From: Myoxocephalus aenaeus
Lineage: Eukaryota > Chordata > Actinopteri > Perciformes > Cottidae
Direction: 5' to 3'
DNA length: 64,000 nt
Assembly: GCA_038501785.1 (NCBI GenBank)
Contig: JBAMJR010000080.1
Location: 688,501 to 752,500 of the forward strand
Shown here: one piece after another, positions 1-12,308 of the stretch
How the letters are laid out: each line of letters starts with the position of its first letter
Numbering within the stretch: the first letter of the stretch is position 1
Notes under the pieces: model-generated
What the model saw: only the letters and a program-made list of their open reading frames with translations
Database searches by the model: none
What the model was told of the DNA's origin: nothing
Program-made: the position numbers and the translations under genes

Positions 1-152
1 TTTACTAGGGACAAGTACTGTTCGCTTTTATCGATTCTCTTATCGGTTCTTTTTGATTATTTCCTAAGAAAAAAGACAATTAAGTTCGAACAGAATCCAC
101 ATTTCTTTATTATTCTTGTATGTAAACATCAAGACTCATACTCTGAGGTAGA

Positions 153-201
<49 letters not shown>
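153..201. repeat. (AT)n microsatellite
   Basis: Pure alternating AT run. It abuts the left inverted end of the candidate element at 202-1516. A matching TA run follows that element's right end. Confidence 0.9.
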
Positions 202-204
<3 letters not shown>

Positions 205-1516
205 GTCAATGACATGACATGTATATTGTTGTGTCCGAATCCATTATTTCCTTTAAATAATGTTTTATCAATTCATGACATATATCATTTAATTATATAA
301 AACCTCTTCAGTTTAAATATATTTTCAGTTCATTCAAATAATATATATTATTTTATGTTTTGCACCTCAAACCCTGAAAATGTTAGGGGGCACAGCTGTC
401 CCAGCAAATGATCAGACTATAAAAACTATAAAATAATGTATTTTCATCATAATACATTTAAAATAAACTACTATGGCATGCTTTTATTATTGAAACATTT
501 ACAATAAAATAAATGTTTACAAACACCAATAGTTTTAAGCTGTTGAAATAATTAAAAAACTTTTGTCCCGAAATGTTCATGTTCTCAAATGTCAGGTGAC
601 GCAACCGTAAATATGGGACTTTTATTTTGAAGTGGAGTGCAGAGGAGTTAACAGACTTTTGCATCATCAAGAGACACCAACTGCCATCTGTGGCTGAGTG
701 AAAAGATTTGTAGATCTCTCTGAAATATTGATTAAAATATCTACTTTTAACTTACAGGTAGGATGGTGCACTTTTCATGTCAAGTCATACAACCAATGTA
801 AAACTAGAAATATTGTATTTCATCATAAAACTCTTTATCGTATTTTCAAAGTATATGAATGAAGTTGCTAGAACAAAAGCTAATTCTAGCGTCCTACTAT
901 ATGCCCATTTAATTTGAAATTAGTTGCAAAAGTCAGATGACGCAACCAGATGTCAAATGTCGCAACCAGTAAGAAATTTCATTTTATGAATCGTTATCTG
1001 ACGCTTAAGATTATTTATAAAAAATTTCAAATGTTTAACAGTGTAAGTTAAATATATTATACACGTTCAAACCATTTTCATGATAATATTTAATATTATT
1101 TAAGATGCCACTGTCAAGTCAAGAGAAATCAGCCCGACACAGGGAGATAACTTTGTCAGGCGGCACATTGATAAACGTCAGGCGGTGCAGCCAGATAAAA
1201 CTGTAATTTAAAGCAATAATTAATAGGTTAAAGTGAATAAATGGTTGCTGAATATGATGTGAAGAACTATTGTATTGAATGTATTTATTTCTATATTTGT
1301 ATTATTATGTTTCTCTATTTAATTGTAAAGTGGTTGCCTCACTTGACAATTTTTAGCCTGTAAAGTTAAAAAATACTGTTAAAAACTATTTAAAACAAAA
1401 ATAACAACTGAGACTTGTTAAAGCACAATGTTCCACATCCAAAAATATCCATTACATCCATTTTGAATTTTCTTTAAAAAATTACCTTTTTAGAAGCCTT
1501 ATTCGTCATTGACCCA
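202..1516. mobile_element. Candidate ~1.3 kb inverted-repeat DNA element
   Basis: The 12-base sequence TGGGTCAATGAC at 202-213 is mirrored exactly by GTCATTGACCCA at 1505-1516. Both ends sit inside TA-repeat DNA, as expected of an element that targets TA or AT. The interior is AT-rich without a long ORF. It contains several short related direct motifs (gtcaggtgacgcaacc near 592, cagatgacgcaacc near 935, gtcaggcgg near 1156 and 1178). A short open stretch starts at ATG 1106. No transposase can be recognised, so this would be a non-autonomous or decayed copy. The terminal repeat is short, so chance pairing is possible. Confidence 0.45.
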
Positions 1517-1517
1517 T

Positions 1518-1539
1518 ATATATACCGGTATATATATAC

Positions 1540-1630
<91 letters not shown>
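1518..1630. repeat. TA-rich microsatellite
   Basis: Long TA/AT run broken by a few CCGG and CATA interruptions, directly flanking the right inverted end at 1505-1516. Confidence 0.9.
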
Positions 1631-1633
<3 letters not shown>

Positions 1634-2068
1634 ATGAGGGATTATTATGTGTTGTAAAGACTGCATTACAAGTTACTGCATTAATAGGATCATGTCGTCA
1701 CAACTATCTGTTGTCACCTTTATGCCACAAACTGGGGGCTTTGAGTTTAAAAGATGTTGACATTCACAGAAAGATGCTATCCAGCCTCTGTTGTACCGAC
1801 TCACAATATTGTATTTTAAGTCCAACTATGACCCTGTATCATTGTTAAACAAGTTAGTTATTTCCATTCATTTTATTGAAATAACATGTGTTATATATCA
1901 GCAAATGAAAGCAGGTTTTCACAAATTTAAATTCAGATCCAGATTTTACTGCAAGACCCAGTGAACTCCAGTTCAAGTCTTATCTCTTCTTCCCTGTTTT
2001 ACAGTAAATGTTTGGATCAAAACCCTCCCTTTCCTGGTTCAATCTCAATGCCAAACGGTTTCTGAGAA

Positions 2069-2114
2069 GCCATGTGACACAAAGCCATGTGACACAAAGC
2101 CATGTGACACAAAG
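2069..2114. repeat. 15-bp unit x3
   Basis: Three perfect tandem copies of gccatgtgacacaaa. The rest of 1631-2900 shows no recognisable gene. A plausible upstream untranslated exon of the DNase II gene ends near 2550 at a TAAGTT donor-like site, but this is weak. Confidence 0.8.
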
Positions 2115-2915
2115 CCCCCCAACAATATAGATGTGATGATGGAGCTACACAAAGTGACCCTTAATAAGACACTTAGTGAATGTTTGTTCTTTTCAGCAAA
2201 CAATCTGTGAAGAGAAATAACTCAAGTAAATGTTGACGTTGTTTAGTTTATTTTTTAGGGACAAGGTACAGATTAATATTGACTTTAGCAAAGAGCGGTA
2301 TCTATCTTTCTGTTCAAGGCCGAACGACCATAAATGGAGACCGGTTTATGGGAACGTCAGAGACGTATTAGAGCCTGTTGGACAGGACGGCTATTGGTGG
2401 ATTTTAGGTGATTTTATGTACAAAGGGCGGAGTCGTCCTCGGAGTTCTGGACATCACATTTGTGTATTAATACTGAGCGGATTAAAGACGACAAGTTTGA
2501 TTCCAGACTGAAGCTGAAGACGTCTGCATCATTTCATTCCCTCTCAAAAGTAAGTTTCTCTCCTCCTGGTGTTTTACAGGTTAAAAGGTTTGTTCTGCTC
2601 ATTTTCCTCAAATTCTAAATAATTCCACAGAAAGCTCCTGCTGGTAGGCTCCTGCTCCAGTGGTACTCTGTGTGTTTACAACTGATTCATCAATACATTT
2701 GACAACACTAGTCAAAAGAAGACAATTTAAATGTAGTTCCTTTAATCTGCTGAGAAGCTGCAATGTGTAAGATCTGAACAGAATCTGTGTGTAAAATATT
2801 TAAACAGTTGCACCATTCCACTCGTCCTCCTCACCGCCGGAAAAACACTGCTAAATTAGCGCAACTTCATCATCATCATGAAGTGCCGCTGTGCTGCTGC
2901 TGTGTTCCAGGGATT

Positions 2916-3358
2916 ATGTGGACGTTCCTCCTGACCGTCAGTCTGCTCTGCTGGGGCTCTGAAGCCACTGTGAGCTGCAGAGATCATCATGATCGTGATG
3001 TGGACTGGTGAGTAAAACCTTCTCTGCTGCCAGGACTCTGATGTAGAAAGACAGGTGTATTTGTTAGCTTTGTTCTTTTGAGTTTCCTTCTTTTCATGTT
3101 GTTTTTCTGTTTATCATCAGGTACATCATTTACAAGGCCCCCAGGCTGAAAGATCGCACTGGTTTGAAGTATCTCTACATCGATTCAACTGGGATGACAC
3201 AGAAGCCGCCCGTAATACAAACGTACAACGACATCCAGGATCCGAATGGCGTCCTGGCAAACACCCTGAAGCCTATCTTTAAACCAATCAGATCAATGGT
3301 GAGAATCATCGGTCTGGTTCTCTTAATACTTATAATCTTTGAGAATGAGGTCAGGTAA

Positions 3359-3423
<65 letters not shown>

Positions 3424-6400
3424 CTGATAATGAATGTCAGTATCAATGCAGACTAGGACTTTTTTAAATGGGCTGGTATCAGAGATGAGACCAAGCTGCT
3501 GCTTCCTTGTTTTTTGGACCTGACTTCTGTATTTCTCCGCTTCTTCATCTCCACTACCATCAGAGCTCCCTTCACCTTCATCATCCTCTGAACTGCTTTA
3601 TGTGTCCAGTTCAGCCTCCTTCTCACAGAACAGACCCGTGTAGAACCTCCTGTAACGCTAGATGTTGCTGCATATTTCCATCTAAACTTAAGGCCAGTGA
3701 CCTCCTGTCACATGATCCGGGCAAAATCACAACATGGCTTCTCACAAGCAAGCGACGGTATTCTCTTTCCTGCCGACACATGATGGTTGTAGTAGTGTAG
3801 TGCCCAGGATTTACGAAGAGGTGAGGAAACGTCTAATCATGGCCCCCTGCAGAGAGAGGAGCCCTGACGTGAGATGAAAGGGAGAAAAGGTCGTTTCCAG
3901 GTGGTTATGATCCGTAATGATTCTCCTCGCTTTCTTCTTGCAGCTCCTGGTGGGATGAAATTAAACATGATGTAAAGGTTTTCTGAAACTCCTCTTTTGA
4001 TTTACTGAATATGTTTTCTTCATTTGTAGACACCAAACTTTGGATTCATCAGCTACAGCGATCAGCCTCCAGGAAGTAGAGTCGATATCAATCTCTTTGG
4101 CCACAGTAAAGGTGAACAGCGGAGAACATGTATTCCTCTTTTTTAGGACAGACTGTCAGTCAGTAACTAACAGCTATTTCATTTGTTTGAAGGGACGACT
4201 AACCTTTTAAAATCCAATCCCCCCCTCGGGGGGAAGACTGGCCGATTGTTATATAAAACTGTAAATCATAGCTTGTTTTATGAAAAAAGCCCCAAACTGC
4301 TGTATTTGGATGTATTGAACACCATAAGTAATTTACAAGTGAAATATATGGTTTGGTACATGAAAAAATTTAAATGTCACTGATGTGTGCAAATGTGCCC
4401 CAATGCAAATGTTGGAGTCCTCGCCTGAATGTTCTCTGTTCTAAACCCTCTCTAACTTTGTTCTGCTTCACTTTATCAAAGTCAACCTTTGCAGAGAGAA
4501 TGTTCACATATTGTGTTATGATTTGGGTTACAAATTACGATTACACCAAAAACACCAAACACGTAACAGAGCTCAGGGCACGAGCTAAACGTTACATTAG
4601 CAACGTGCTAACGTTGATAATGTAACGAAGATCAGCACTAGTTGGTACTAAGTGATATTGACGATGCAGTCGGGTTATAAGCTGCTACTACCTGCAGTGG
4701 TGTCCCCGCTGTAGCAAGCCATCTCCCATTAGCTCGCGTGAGCTAGCGCTAGCTCCCTGTTAGCTCCCCAACAACCAGCCTCGTCTCGACAGCAGACTCG
4801 GGCACCGGGGGAAACCACCGAAGGGATCAGGACCAGCTAAATGTGCTCACTGTGCTAGCATAAATATGCTAAAACAAAGTTGAGTTAGTAAATACATGTA
4901 CCCATCTTCAAATGAATCCCTTCTCTCTGCATAATCCTCTCGCAGGAGTCAAAGCCTTCAGGGCCTGTCTGACGCTCCTCCGTCCTCATCGCTGTTGGCC
5001 AATATCGCTGTAACTCCTTCCTGAACTACCGCTTAAGCTCCATTAGTTGCAGAGATACACCCTTTTTAGTTTGGGTATGCAATTTTCGAAGAAAGGGCCT
5101 AAAAATAGGTTGGTTTTTAAAAGGCTAATCAATCAGAGCTTTGTAGACAGGATTAATAATTGCTACGTCACAAAGCTAACTAGCTACGTCGCTACAGCCG
5201 TGAGAAACAACAATAGAAACGCTCACTGCATGCCATCGCTGTGTGAGTGTGATCAGAGGCCGATGTAAAGCGCTTTGGAGAGCGCTGTTTTTACTGCCAT
5301 CCAATCCATTGTGGTCACTGTTGACACGTAGAAGGCATTCCTAAAAGAGAGAGCGGCTCCGTCACGGTGCACAAGCGGCTGTTTTTCAGGGCGCGACAGC
5401 TTCGCCCCGAGTTATAAGTAGTTTGCCTGTCATGTGACGAGGAACAACCAATCATAGCCGAGCTTTACCATCCGTCCGACAGACTATTTTACTTGCTTCA
5501 TCTTTTCCATCCAGAGACGTATACGGCGTCTCTACGTCATTCCTCCTCAGTCAGATACGGTCACTTCCTGTTCACTGGTTGAAAGAAAACAAGATGGCGA
5601 CGAACAAAAAAACTTTGAACTGGAGGCATCATAACATCAGTCCAAAAAACAATAAGAACGGTCACGACGACTACGTCCACTTCTTAGACACAGGCTGTGG
5701 TTCTTTCACGCTGTTTTTGAACTCAACTTGTGAACGTCCCCTAACGTCATGTTCATGTTCCACAGGAGTTCTGATGATCGATAAAAATAGCCGTGGAGTC
5801 TGGCTCTTACACAGCACGCCGCAATTCCCCTTCAGAAGAGATGCAAATCATTTCTGGCCCGACACCGGAGCTAGATACGCTCAGACGTTCATCTGTGTGA
5901 CGTTCAACTACCAACAGTTCAGCGACATAGGTAACCAGCTCAGTTCAACAGATGTAGATGTGATTCACAGTCTGAGTGATTCAACTGAACACTGCTGTCA
6001 CTGTGTCATGTTCCTCTGTCTTCAGGTACTCATCTGCAGTACATCGGAGCGTTCCCGTTTGAATATGATTTACCAGCGGACTTTCACCAGACTCTTAAGG
6101 ATGCTGTTGATTGGAAAGAACTTAAACCGGCCAACAATTTCAAACTGATGCCATCAAGTGGACGTCATCAGTTTCAAATCATCGCGAAGCAACAGAACGG
6201 AGAGATCAAATGTGAGACTCCTGTTGGTTTTAAATCAATAAACAGACTGTATGCTTTAACATTTAATGTGGTTATACACAGTGGTTAAATAAATCATTTC
6301 AAATATTAGCATGATTTTATTCCGATAAATAATCTCACACATAATTCAGTGTGGCTGTGGCACAACCAGGCTTTACAATGCTGATTATATAGTCAGCATT

Positions 6401-8553
6401 GTAAAGCGTTTTCTGTGGGCTAAATCTTCTTATTCTCCATCTTCCGCACAAAAGTTTGCCGCGTATCTCCTCCAGCAGCATTGCATGCACATGCGTCAAA
6501 ATATATCAAAACGTGCGGCTTGATCGGAAATCGTGTGCTGTGACTTTTCTAAGAGATTCCCGGGCTGAAAATGTCCCCATCCACTTGAATGGGGTTTCGG
6601 CGTGAAGAGAGCAAAGAAAACACTCATCTTTGTGCCCATAGAAACTCGCCATACTTTAAATTTTAAACATTAACAAAACTCTGGACTTTATTTGGTCAGA
6701 TGGGCATTTTGATAGCTAGCACATTTTTCATGTCGTCATTGTTCAAGGCTACAATCGCTTTTAGTTGGCGAATGCGTTGCGTTACTCGCGGGATCATTTG
6801 TGTTTATTTGCGTCTATCCTGCCGGAGAGGAGCAGGAGTTTACCTCTGTGTAGACAAAGTTTATCAATCACAGCCGAAATATCGACTATTGCTGCTCTAT
6901 ACATGTTGAAGTCTCAGATATAATCCGGGAAACTAAACGCCGTCCAGTCTGGTTCATAACATCAGCAGGAGGAGAATTCATTGCATCCAGTAAGACACAC
7001 GTCAGCAGGTTTAGTGCAGCTGTATGAACCCATTTTTTTGGTTGTTGCTGTGATTCAATTGCAATAAACTGATCAAGAGGATGCAGAAATAACTTCATAA
7101 TGATGCAGATTTGTAAAAAGTCTGAATTTGTTTTTTGTTCGTTCTCTCCGCAAGATGACAAGCAACCAACTTTTAAAACACTTGTTTTCTGAAGGGAGTT
7201 TGGATCAATCGTTGCTACGCTACGCTAACATTGTAGCAGCTCCATCAACACTCAAAATAACGTCTTACGGTAAATAAGGCTGCGTGGTTATGGTTTGTAC
7301 CATGTGATTCATCCACATACTTTTATCCACATAGTTTATCTGCACTAATACGAGGTATCATAGAGTTCTGGGTGAACACAGACGGATACAATATGTTATC
7401 CTCCATTTCTGATTCAACAACGTCAGTGATGACAGGAGGAGAATCTTTAACGACACAGCGTCACGCGGATTTCACCGAATTTGCACCGCCCGACGGGATT
7501 TCGCATCCGCTCGCTTCTTTGCATTGACTTTGTATTTCATCTCGTCCTGCGAAAAATTTGCGCCGAACACAGATGTAAGAAACATGTTGAGCAGTGAGCC
7601 AGATCTAACTATTGTTCTCGTAGCTACAACGTGAAGGTTTGACATATTCCTCATAAAAAAAGATGAAGGCTCAGAACAAAGTGAATACTATGAACCCAAC
7701 CGCACTGTATCTGTGGATGCAGAGGGTATGAACGCCTCTGTAACGTGTCTCCTGGTTTCCTCTTGTTCTTCCAGATGGAGATCTTTACGTCACCATCGCA
7801 CAAGGACTCAACAGCGATGTGGACGTCCAGACTTGGTGCGAGAAATCCCCTTCCTTCTGTGCACCGGGCATACCCAAAGTGCTGAATATCAAAACTGTAA
7901 ATACTCACAATCATCTTGGTGGATGGCCGACCACAGCTGATCATTCAAAGTGGTGCGTAGCCAAAGATCCAAAGGTTCATTGGACCTGTTTTGCTGATGT
8001 AAACAGGGCGAACGTCCAGTATATAAGGCGGGGGGGCACACTGTGCATCCAAAGCGAAGAAGTTCGAAACATATTCCTCGGATTTGCTGAGGTCACGGAG
8101 GATTGTCCAAAACCCAAGAACATCAAGAACATCAAGAACATTGAGGACATCATATACCTCATGAACCGTGTGGGCATCGTAGACAGAGTGGACAGCGTGA
8201 GCTTCATGGACATCGTAGACAGCATGGGCAACATGAGCATCGGGGGCAATGTAGACAGAGTGGGCAACGTAGACAACGTAGACAACGTAGACAGAGTGGA
8301 CAGCGTGGGCAACATGAGCATCGGGGGCAACATGAGCATCGTGGGCAACGTGAGCAACATGAGCAACGTGAGCAACATGAGCATCGTGGGCAACATGAGC
8401 ATCGAGGGCAACATGAGCATCGAGGGCAACATGAGCATCGTGGGCAACATGAGCATTGTGGGCAACGTGAGCATCGTGGGCAACATGAGCATCGTGGACT
8501 CTAAGCCAGACCACAAAACTCAGCCCAAAACGGTCCCTTTAGGGTTGGGCTAG
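2916..8553 (+). CDS. DNase II family acid endonuclease with repeat tail
   Basis: Lysosomal/secreted endonuclease of the DNase II family. Six coding exons splice cleanly: 2916-3007, 3121-3298, 4030-4111, 5766-5930, 6026-6211, 7775-8553, giving 493 aa. A signal peptide (MWTFLLTVSLLCWGSEA) opens the protein. Both HxK motifs of this phospholipase-D-like fold are intact: HSK at 115-117 and HSK at 291-293 (context DHSKWC). The HSTPQFP segment at 133-139 and the cysteines C256, C263, C295, C306 and C325 resemble human DNASE2/DNASE2B. Human enzymes end shortly after the position matching C345, at about 360 aa. This one continues about 145 aa in a low-complexity tail (see 8101-8510). I cannot decide between dnase2 and dnase2b orthology, as N-terminal similarity looks closer to DNASE2B. 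A polyA signal AATAAA lies at 8625-8630. Confidence 0.88.
3361..3420. repeat. (CA)n microsatellite
   Basis: About 30 CA units in intron 2 of the DNase II gene, 60 bases after the exon end. Confidence 0.95.
4112..5765 (+). other. Intron 3 of the DNase II gene
   Basis: No coding exon is seen here. Around 4669-4717 there is a diverged copy of one arm of the inverted-repeat element found at 24350-24504 (shared gtgtccccgctgtagcaagc). This suggests a dispersed MITE family in this genome. Confidence 0.6.
6370..6407. repeat. Perfect 15-bp hairpin in intron 5
   Basis: The arm gctttacaatgctga (6370-6384) and its exact reverse complement (6393-6407) are separated by 8 bases. The rest of intron 5 (6212-7774) shows no recognisable element. 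Confidence 0.8.
8101..8510 (+). repeat. In-frame coding minisatellite (NMSIVG / NVDRVG units)
   Basis: Codes for residues about 349-480 of the DNase II protein. Units of six codons read NMSIVG, NMSIEG, NMSIGG, NVSNMS or NVDRVG. The frame is never broken, and the unit length (18 bases, sometimes 9) is a multiple of three. Thirteen N-X-S sequons can be counted. The tail ends with a short unique lysine/proline segment before the stop at 8551-8553. The long antisense open frames over this block are by-products of the repeat. Confidence 0.9.
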
Positions 8554-8624
8554 GAAGACCTCCCTGCAGGTCCTCTTGAGGAACATTGTCCTCTGTTATG
8601 TTAATTCATTGATACTAACGCTCT

Positions 8625-8630
8625 AATAAA
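8625..8630 (+). terminator. PolyA signal AATAAA
   Basis: Canonical hexamer 72 bases after the DNase II stop codon. Confidence 0.75.
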
Positions 8631-8739
8631 AACACTGAGAAGATTGATAACGACTAGTTTGAGCCTCATTTGTTAATAGGACACAAGAAAGCAATATTAC
8701 ATGCTGGTATATAAAGGTGGATGGGTGAAGGTGTATCAT

Positions 8740-9720
8740 TACATGATTCCTATAGGGACCGGTATTGTTTAGACTTTATCGGGAAAAAAAAGACAATTAA
8801 TTAAGAAGAGAATCCACAATTCTCTATAGAGACAGAAAGACAAAGAGACAGAGAGACAAAGAGAGGAGCTTTGAGACGAGGACGTCTCACTCCAGGACGA
8901 ATAAAGTACCGACAGTAGAAGCGGTGTTGGCATCTAATAGCAGCGTGTTTGGTTATCAGCAAGTATGAAAACTGAACAATGGACATTAATACAATTATTA
9001 ACATGAATAAGAGTATTAACATAATAATGGGGCACCACCCTGAGATCAGGGACCAATAACCAAAGTATAAATAAGTATAAAAATTGGCATTCACTCAAAA
9101 TGTCAGTAGTCAAAGTCATATTCCACAATGAGAGTGAACAGTGAAGAGTTTGAGGCCAAAGTATCCAGCTAGTATCACACTACACAAAGTAATCACAGAA
9201 AACCGCTCTTTATAGTATAACAGAGTGTACTTCTAACAATACTGATCAAGTCAATAACATTATGCAATTACAAGCCTACTACCTAAAATCAATAAACAAT
9301 TACATACTGTGTGTCGGGGGGAGAAGGTAAATGGCGGCTTTGATCTCGTGTGTGACTACACTACGCAAAACTACAAAAATAGCAGCGAGGCCACCATTAT
9401 TTAACGGAGCAATGAGGCTCACAATAGAGGTGTGTTTACACCAGGCACGTGCACAGACATTTTGGGGGGCAGGTGCTCAAACCAAAAAAAAGGGCACCCG
9501 TCGCCAAAATTATTTATGAAATTAAAAATAATAAATATAAATAAAAAACACAGTAGGATATTTTCAACTTACATATTTATTTGTGTTAACAAACTAACTA
9601 AAATTATCAAATTGAATAAATAAATGAATAACAGGCCAAATTCTCACAAGAACTCAAATAAATGCCCCGTCACATATCAAAACACATTTAGGGGGAATTG
9701 ATGACAGAGAGAGTAATTTT
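8740..9720. repeat. Non-genic repeat-derived DNA
   Basis: 8740-8830 resembles the first ~130 bases of the window (shared agggac/accgg...ttatcgg and aaaaagacaattaa...gaatccaca), so two copies of one dispersed repeat flank the DNase II locus. From 9450 the text gggggcaggtgctcaaacc resembles the end of a hAT-like element, with a related gggcaggtgcttgagcacc at 9767-9785. No protein is recognised. Confidence 0.5.
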
Positions 9721-9839
9721 TATTATTAAATGCTGATGAATGAATAAAAAATGCATCCAGGGCAAAAGGGCAGGTGCTTGAGCACCACTAGGGGTCTATC
9801 TGTAATTAATTTGTGTGATGAAATAATCCAAAATTTACA

Positions 9840-10064
9840 GAATGCCTTGACGTCCGAGTCTCTAACAGAGTTTTGATGACAAACAGAGATGAACCTGTGG
9901 ATGATGTCCCACAGGTGCAGGCCGTCGTCACGGTAATAGTAACCAGGAATGGATTCCAGGCCACGCCCTATGATGTCATCAGGTAAACAAAGGTCTTGAT
10001 AGGTGAGCGAGGCCGACACCTTCCTCAGGAACTCCAGCGTGGCGGGTCCGCCCACCGCCGTGTT
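9840..10064 (-). pseudogene. Orphan lipoxygenase exon
   Basis: Reading down from a good acceptor (cttcag, exon starting 10064), the translation runs NTAVGGPATLEFL, then LTYQDLCLPDDI, GRGLES, GYYYRDDGLHLWDIIHRF. This is the diagnostic block of animal arachidonate lipoxygenases (compare YFYRDDGLLVWEAI in ALOX5). After HRF the match decays: SVRDSDVKAF is still similar, but no convincing donor follows. No neighbouring lipoxygenase exon (iron-binding histidines, PLAT domain) was found on either side, so a solitary relic is most likely. It could instead be one exon of a gene with very long introns. Confidence 0.6.
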
Positions 10065-10920
10065 CTGAAGAGTTAACGAGATATTTAAAGTCTATAGAAC
10101 ACTTCATGATGTCATTCATGTCGTGAATAACAGCTCACAGTTCATGTTGATGATGATAACAAGGGCTCATTCCCTCCAAAATAGGAAATAATATTGTGGT
10201 CCTCATTTCCCACATTTGTATATTGTTATATATCTAATAAAGTTTTAAAAAAAAATTACATAATTACAAATAGAATACATTTGTCATTTAATGTGTAAAA
10301 AGTAAAATGTTTAGTAAAATAAATGAAAACAAAGTAAAAACTGAATAATAAATAACTAAAATCATGAATTGTGAAACTTATTGATTTTTTTGTTTTTTGT
10401 CGAATCACAAAGTGAAGAATAAATGTTAAAAAGAAAACTACTCATAAACATCTCAAATGTGAAAGAGTATCATACATAATGATTAAACCAGTGGTTCTCA
10501 AATGGGGGTACGTGAGATTTGTAACTAGCATCCATTCAAAAATGCTTTAAAAATAGTTATTTTATAAATATTCACAGGGGTTCATCTCTGAAAAAAGGTT
10601 GAGAACCGCTGGATTAAATGTAAAACTGTAACAGGTGACGTCAGGAAAAGATAATTGAAATCCAAACTTTGTAAATCGTAAAGGAAAATGTAAAGTTTGT
10701 AAATTTAATATTTCCATCTTAACTTTGAGAGAATTAAATTGTGTATTTCTACAACTAGCAGAATAAATAACACTGATACAAATATGATGAATACAATTAT
10801 AATAAACAGTATAAACAATAACTTTATTTGGACTATAAATCTGAAGTTCTTTATTCGCTGACGATACGATGCTGTTTCTTATCAAACATCTTGTTGTTCT
10901 GTTGAGGTCACAGAAAAAGC
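10065..10920. other. AT-rich intergenic DNA
   Basis: Nothing coding is recognised. 10493-10610 includes a short imperfect inverted pair (accagtggttctcaaatggg versus ggttgagaaccgctgg), typical of the end of a small hAT-type element in fish. Confidence 0.4.
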
Positions 10921-11500
10921 AGGTTGAAGAGAGGAGGTGAAGGTGGAAAAGAGGAAGAGCAGGTTGAAGAGAGGAGGTGAAAGTGGAAAAGAGGAAGAGC
11001 AGGTTGAAGAGGAGGTGAAGGTGGAAAAGAGAAGGAGGAGCAGGTTGAAGAGAGGAGGTGAAGGTGGAAAAGAGAAGGAGGAGCAGGTTGAAGAGGAGGT
11101 GAAGGTGGAAAAGAGGAAGAGCAGGTTGAAGAGGAGGTGAAGGTGGAAAAGAGAAGGAGGAGCAGGTTGAAGAGGAGGTGAAGGTGGAAAAGAGAAGGAG
11201 GAGCAGGTTGAAGAGAGGTGAAGGAGGAAAAGAGGAAGAGCAGGTTGAAGAGGAGGTGAAGGTGGAAAAGAGAAAGAGGAGCAGGTTGAAGAGGAGGTGA
11301 AGGTGGAAAAGAGAAAGATGTGAAGCAGGTTGAAGAGGAGGTGAAGGTGGGAAAGAGAAGGAGGAGCAGGTTGAAGAGAGGTGAAGGAGAAAAAGAGGAA
11401 GAGCAGGTTGAAGAGGAGGTGAAGGTGGAAAAGAGAAGGAGGAGCAGGTTGAAGAGGAGGTGAAGGTGGAAAAGAGAAAGAGCAGGTTGAAGAGAGGAGG
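10921..11500. repeat. ~41-bp purine-rich minisatellite
   Basis: Tandem units around gaggtgaaggtggaaaagag plus aaggaggagcaggttgaa, with length variants. Strong purine bias on the plus strand. The open frame across it is a by-product. From 11500 to 12170 no further feature is seen. Confidence 0.9.
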
Positions 11501-12176
11501 AGGAGGAAATGTTACTTTTCTGTAATTATTTACTTTATTACGTGTCTGCAGTGTTTAAGTTTCCTTTGAACTCTGAATCACTTTGTCAATATTTAAATAT
11601 GTAAATGTTTAAATGTCGTGAGTGAGACTGACATCAGAGTTTTGTCGTTGAGGTTCAGATTTCTACAAGATGATAAGAAAGAAGCCAAACAATAAAATAA
11701 TGCCGTTACAGATGAATAGATCTCTGGACGATGACATCACTCAACGACAACACGGATATCGACCGACCGATTGACATACAAAGTTACAAGAGTCAATCCC
11801 CCCAAAATATCAAAGTTTACACGAAACATGTTTGGTAACTGTCAAGCTTGAAATGACAACCAACGGTCACGCAATTTAAATCTACCTGTTATTTTGAGTG
11901 TGCACTGATATGGAACGCTCTGGTAAATGTAAACTGGTTGTACAGTACATTATGGCTCAATAAAGTAAACCCCGTGACTCACTCTCAACCAATCAGAATG
12001 CTTGATTTGATCTACCCGTATTATAATAGAGATTATTCGTCAACATTCACGTCGTCTAGGTGTGAAGTGTGTGAACGCGACAAACCGTCAACAGATGTTC
12101 TTTACGTTATTTATTTTCATCATTAAAGTTCAGAGTTCATGTACAGAATGTGTGAGAACGTCACGATAAAACACTG

Positions 12177-12182
12177 TTTATT
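12177..12182 (-). terminator. PolyA signal for hsdl2 (AATAAA on minus)
   Basis: tttatt on the plus strand, 127 bases past the hsdl2 stop codon. Confidence 0.65.
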
Positions 12183-12308
12183 ATTATCAAAGCAGATTTA
12201 ATAACGTGTCATTATTATCTCTTCTTTAAGGCAACATGTACAGCTACAAGCAGGGGGCGGGGCCTGATGGACTGGGGGCGGAGCCTGAGAGGGCCTGGGG
12301 GCGGGGCC

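Noticed and set aside
2230..2511. 93-codon open frame upstream of the DNase II gene
   Set aside because: No recognisable family and no splice context. Likely chance, or partly promoter/5' UTR.
7945..8516. Two long antisense open frames (Met-Leu-Pro and His-Val-Ala repeats) opposite the DNase II tail
   Set aside because: They are mirror readings of the in-frame NMSIVG repeat, whose periodicity of three keeps all frames open. No start context or family match.
10937..11140. Lys/Arg/Glu-rich open frame
   Set aside because: Minisatellite translation. The unit length is not a consistent multiple of three.
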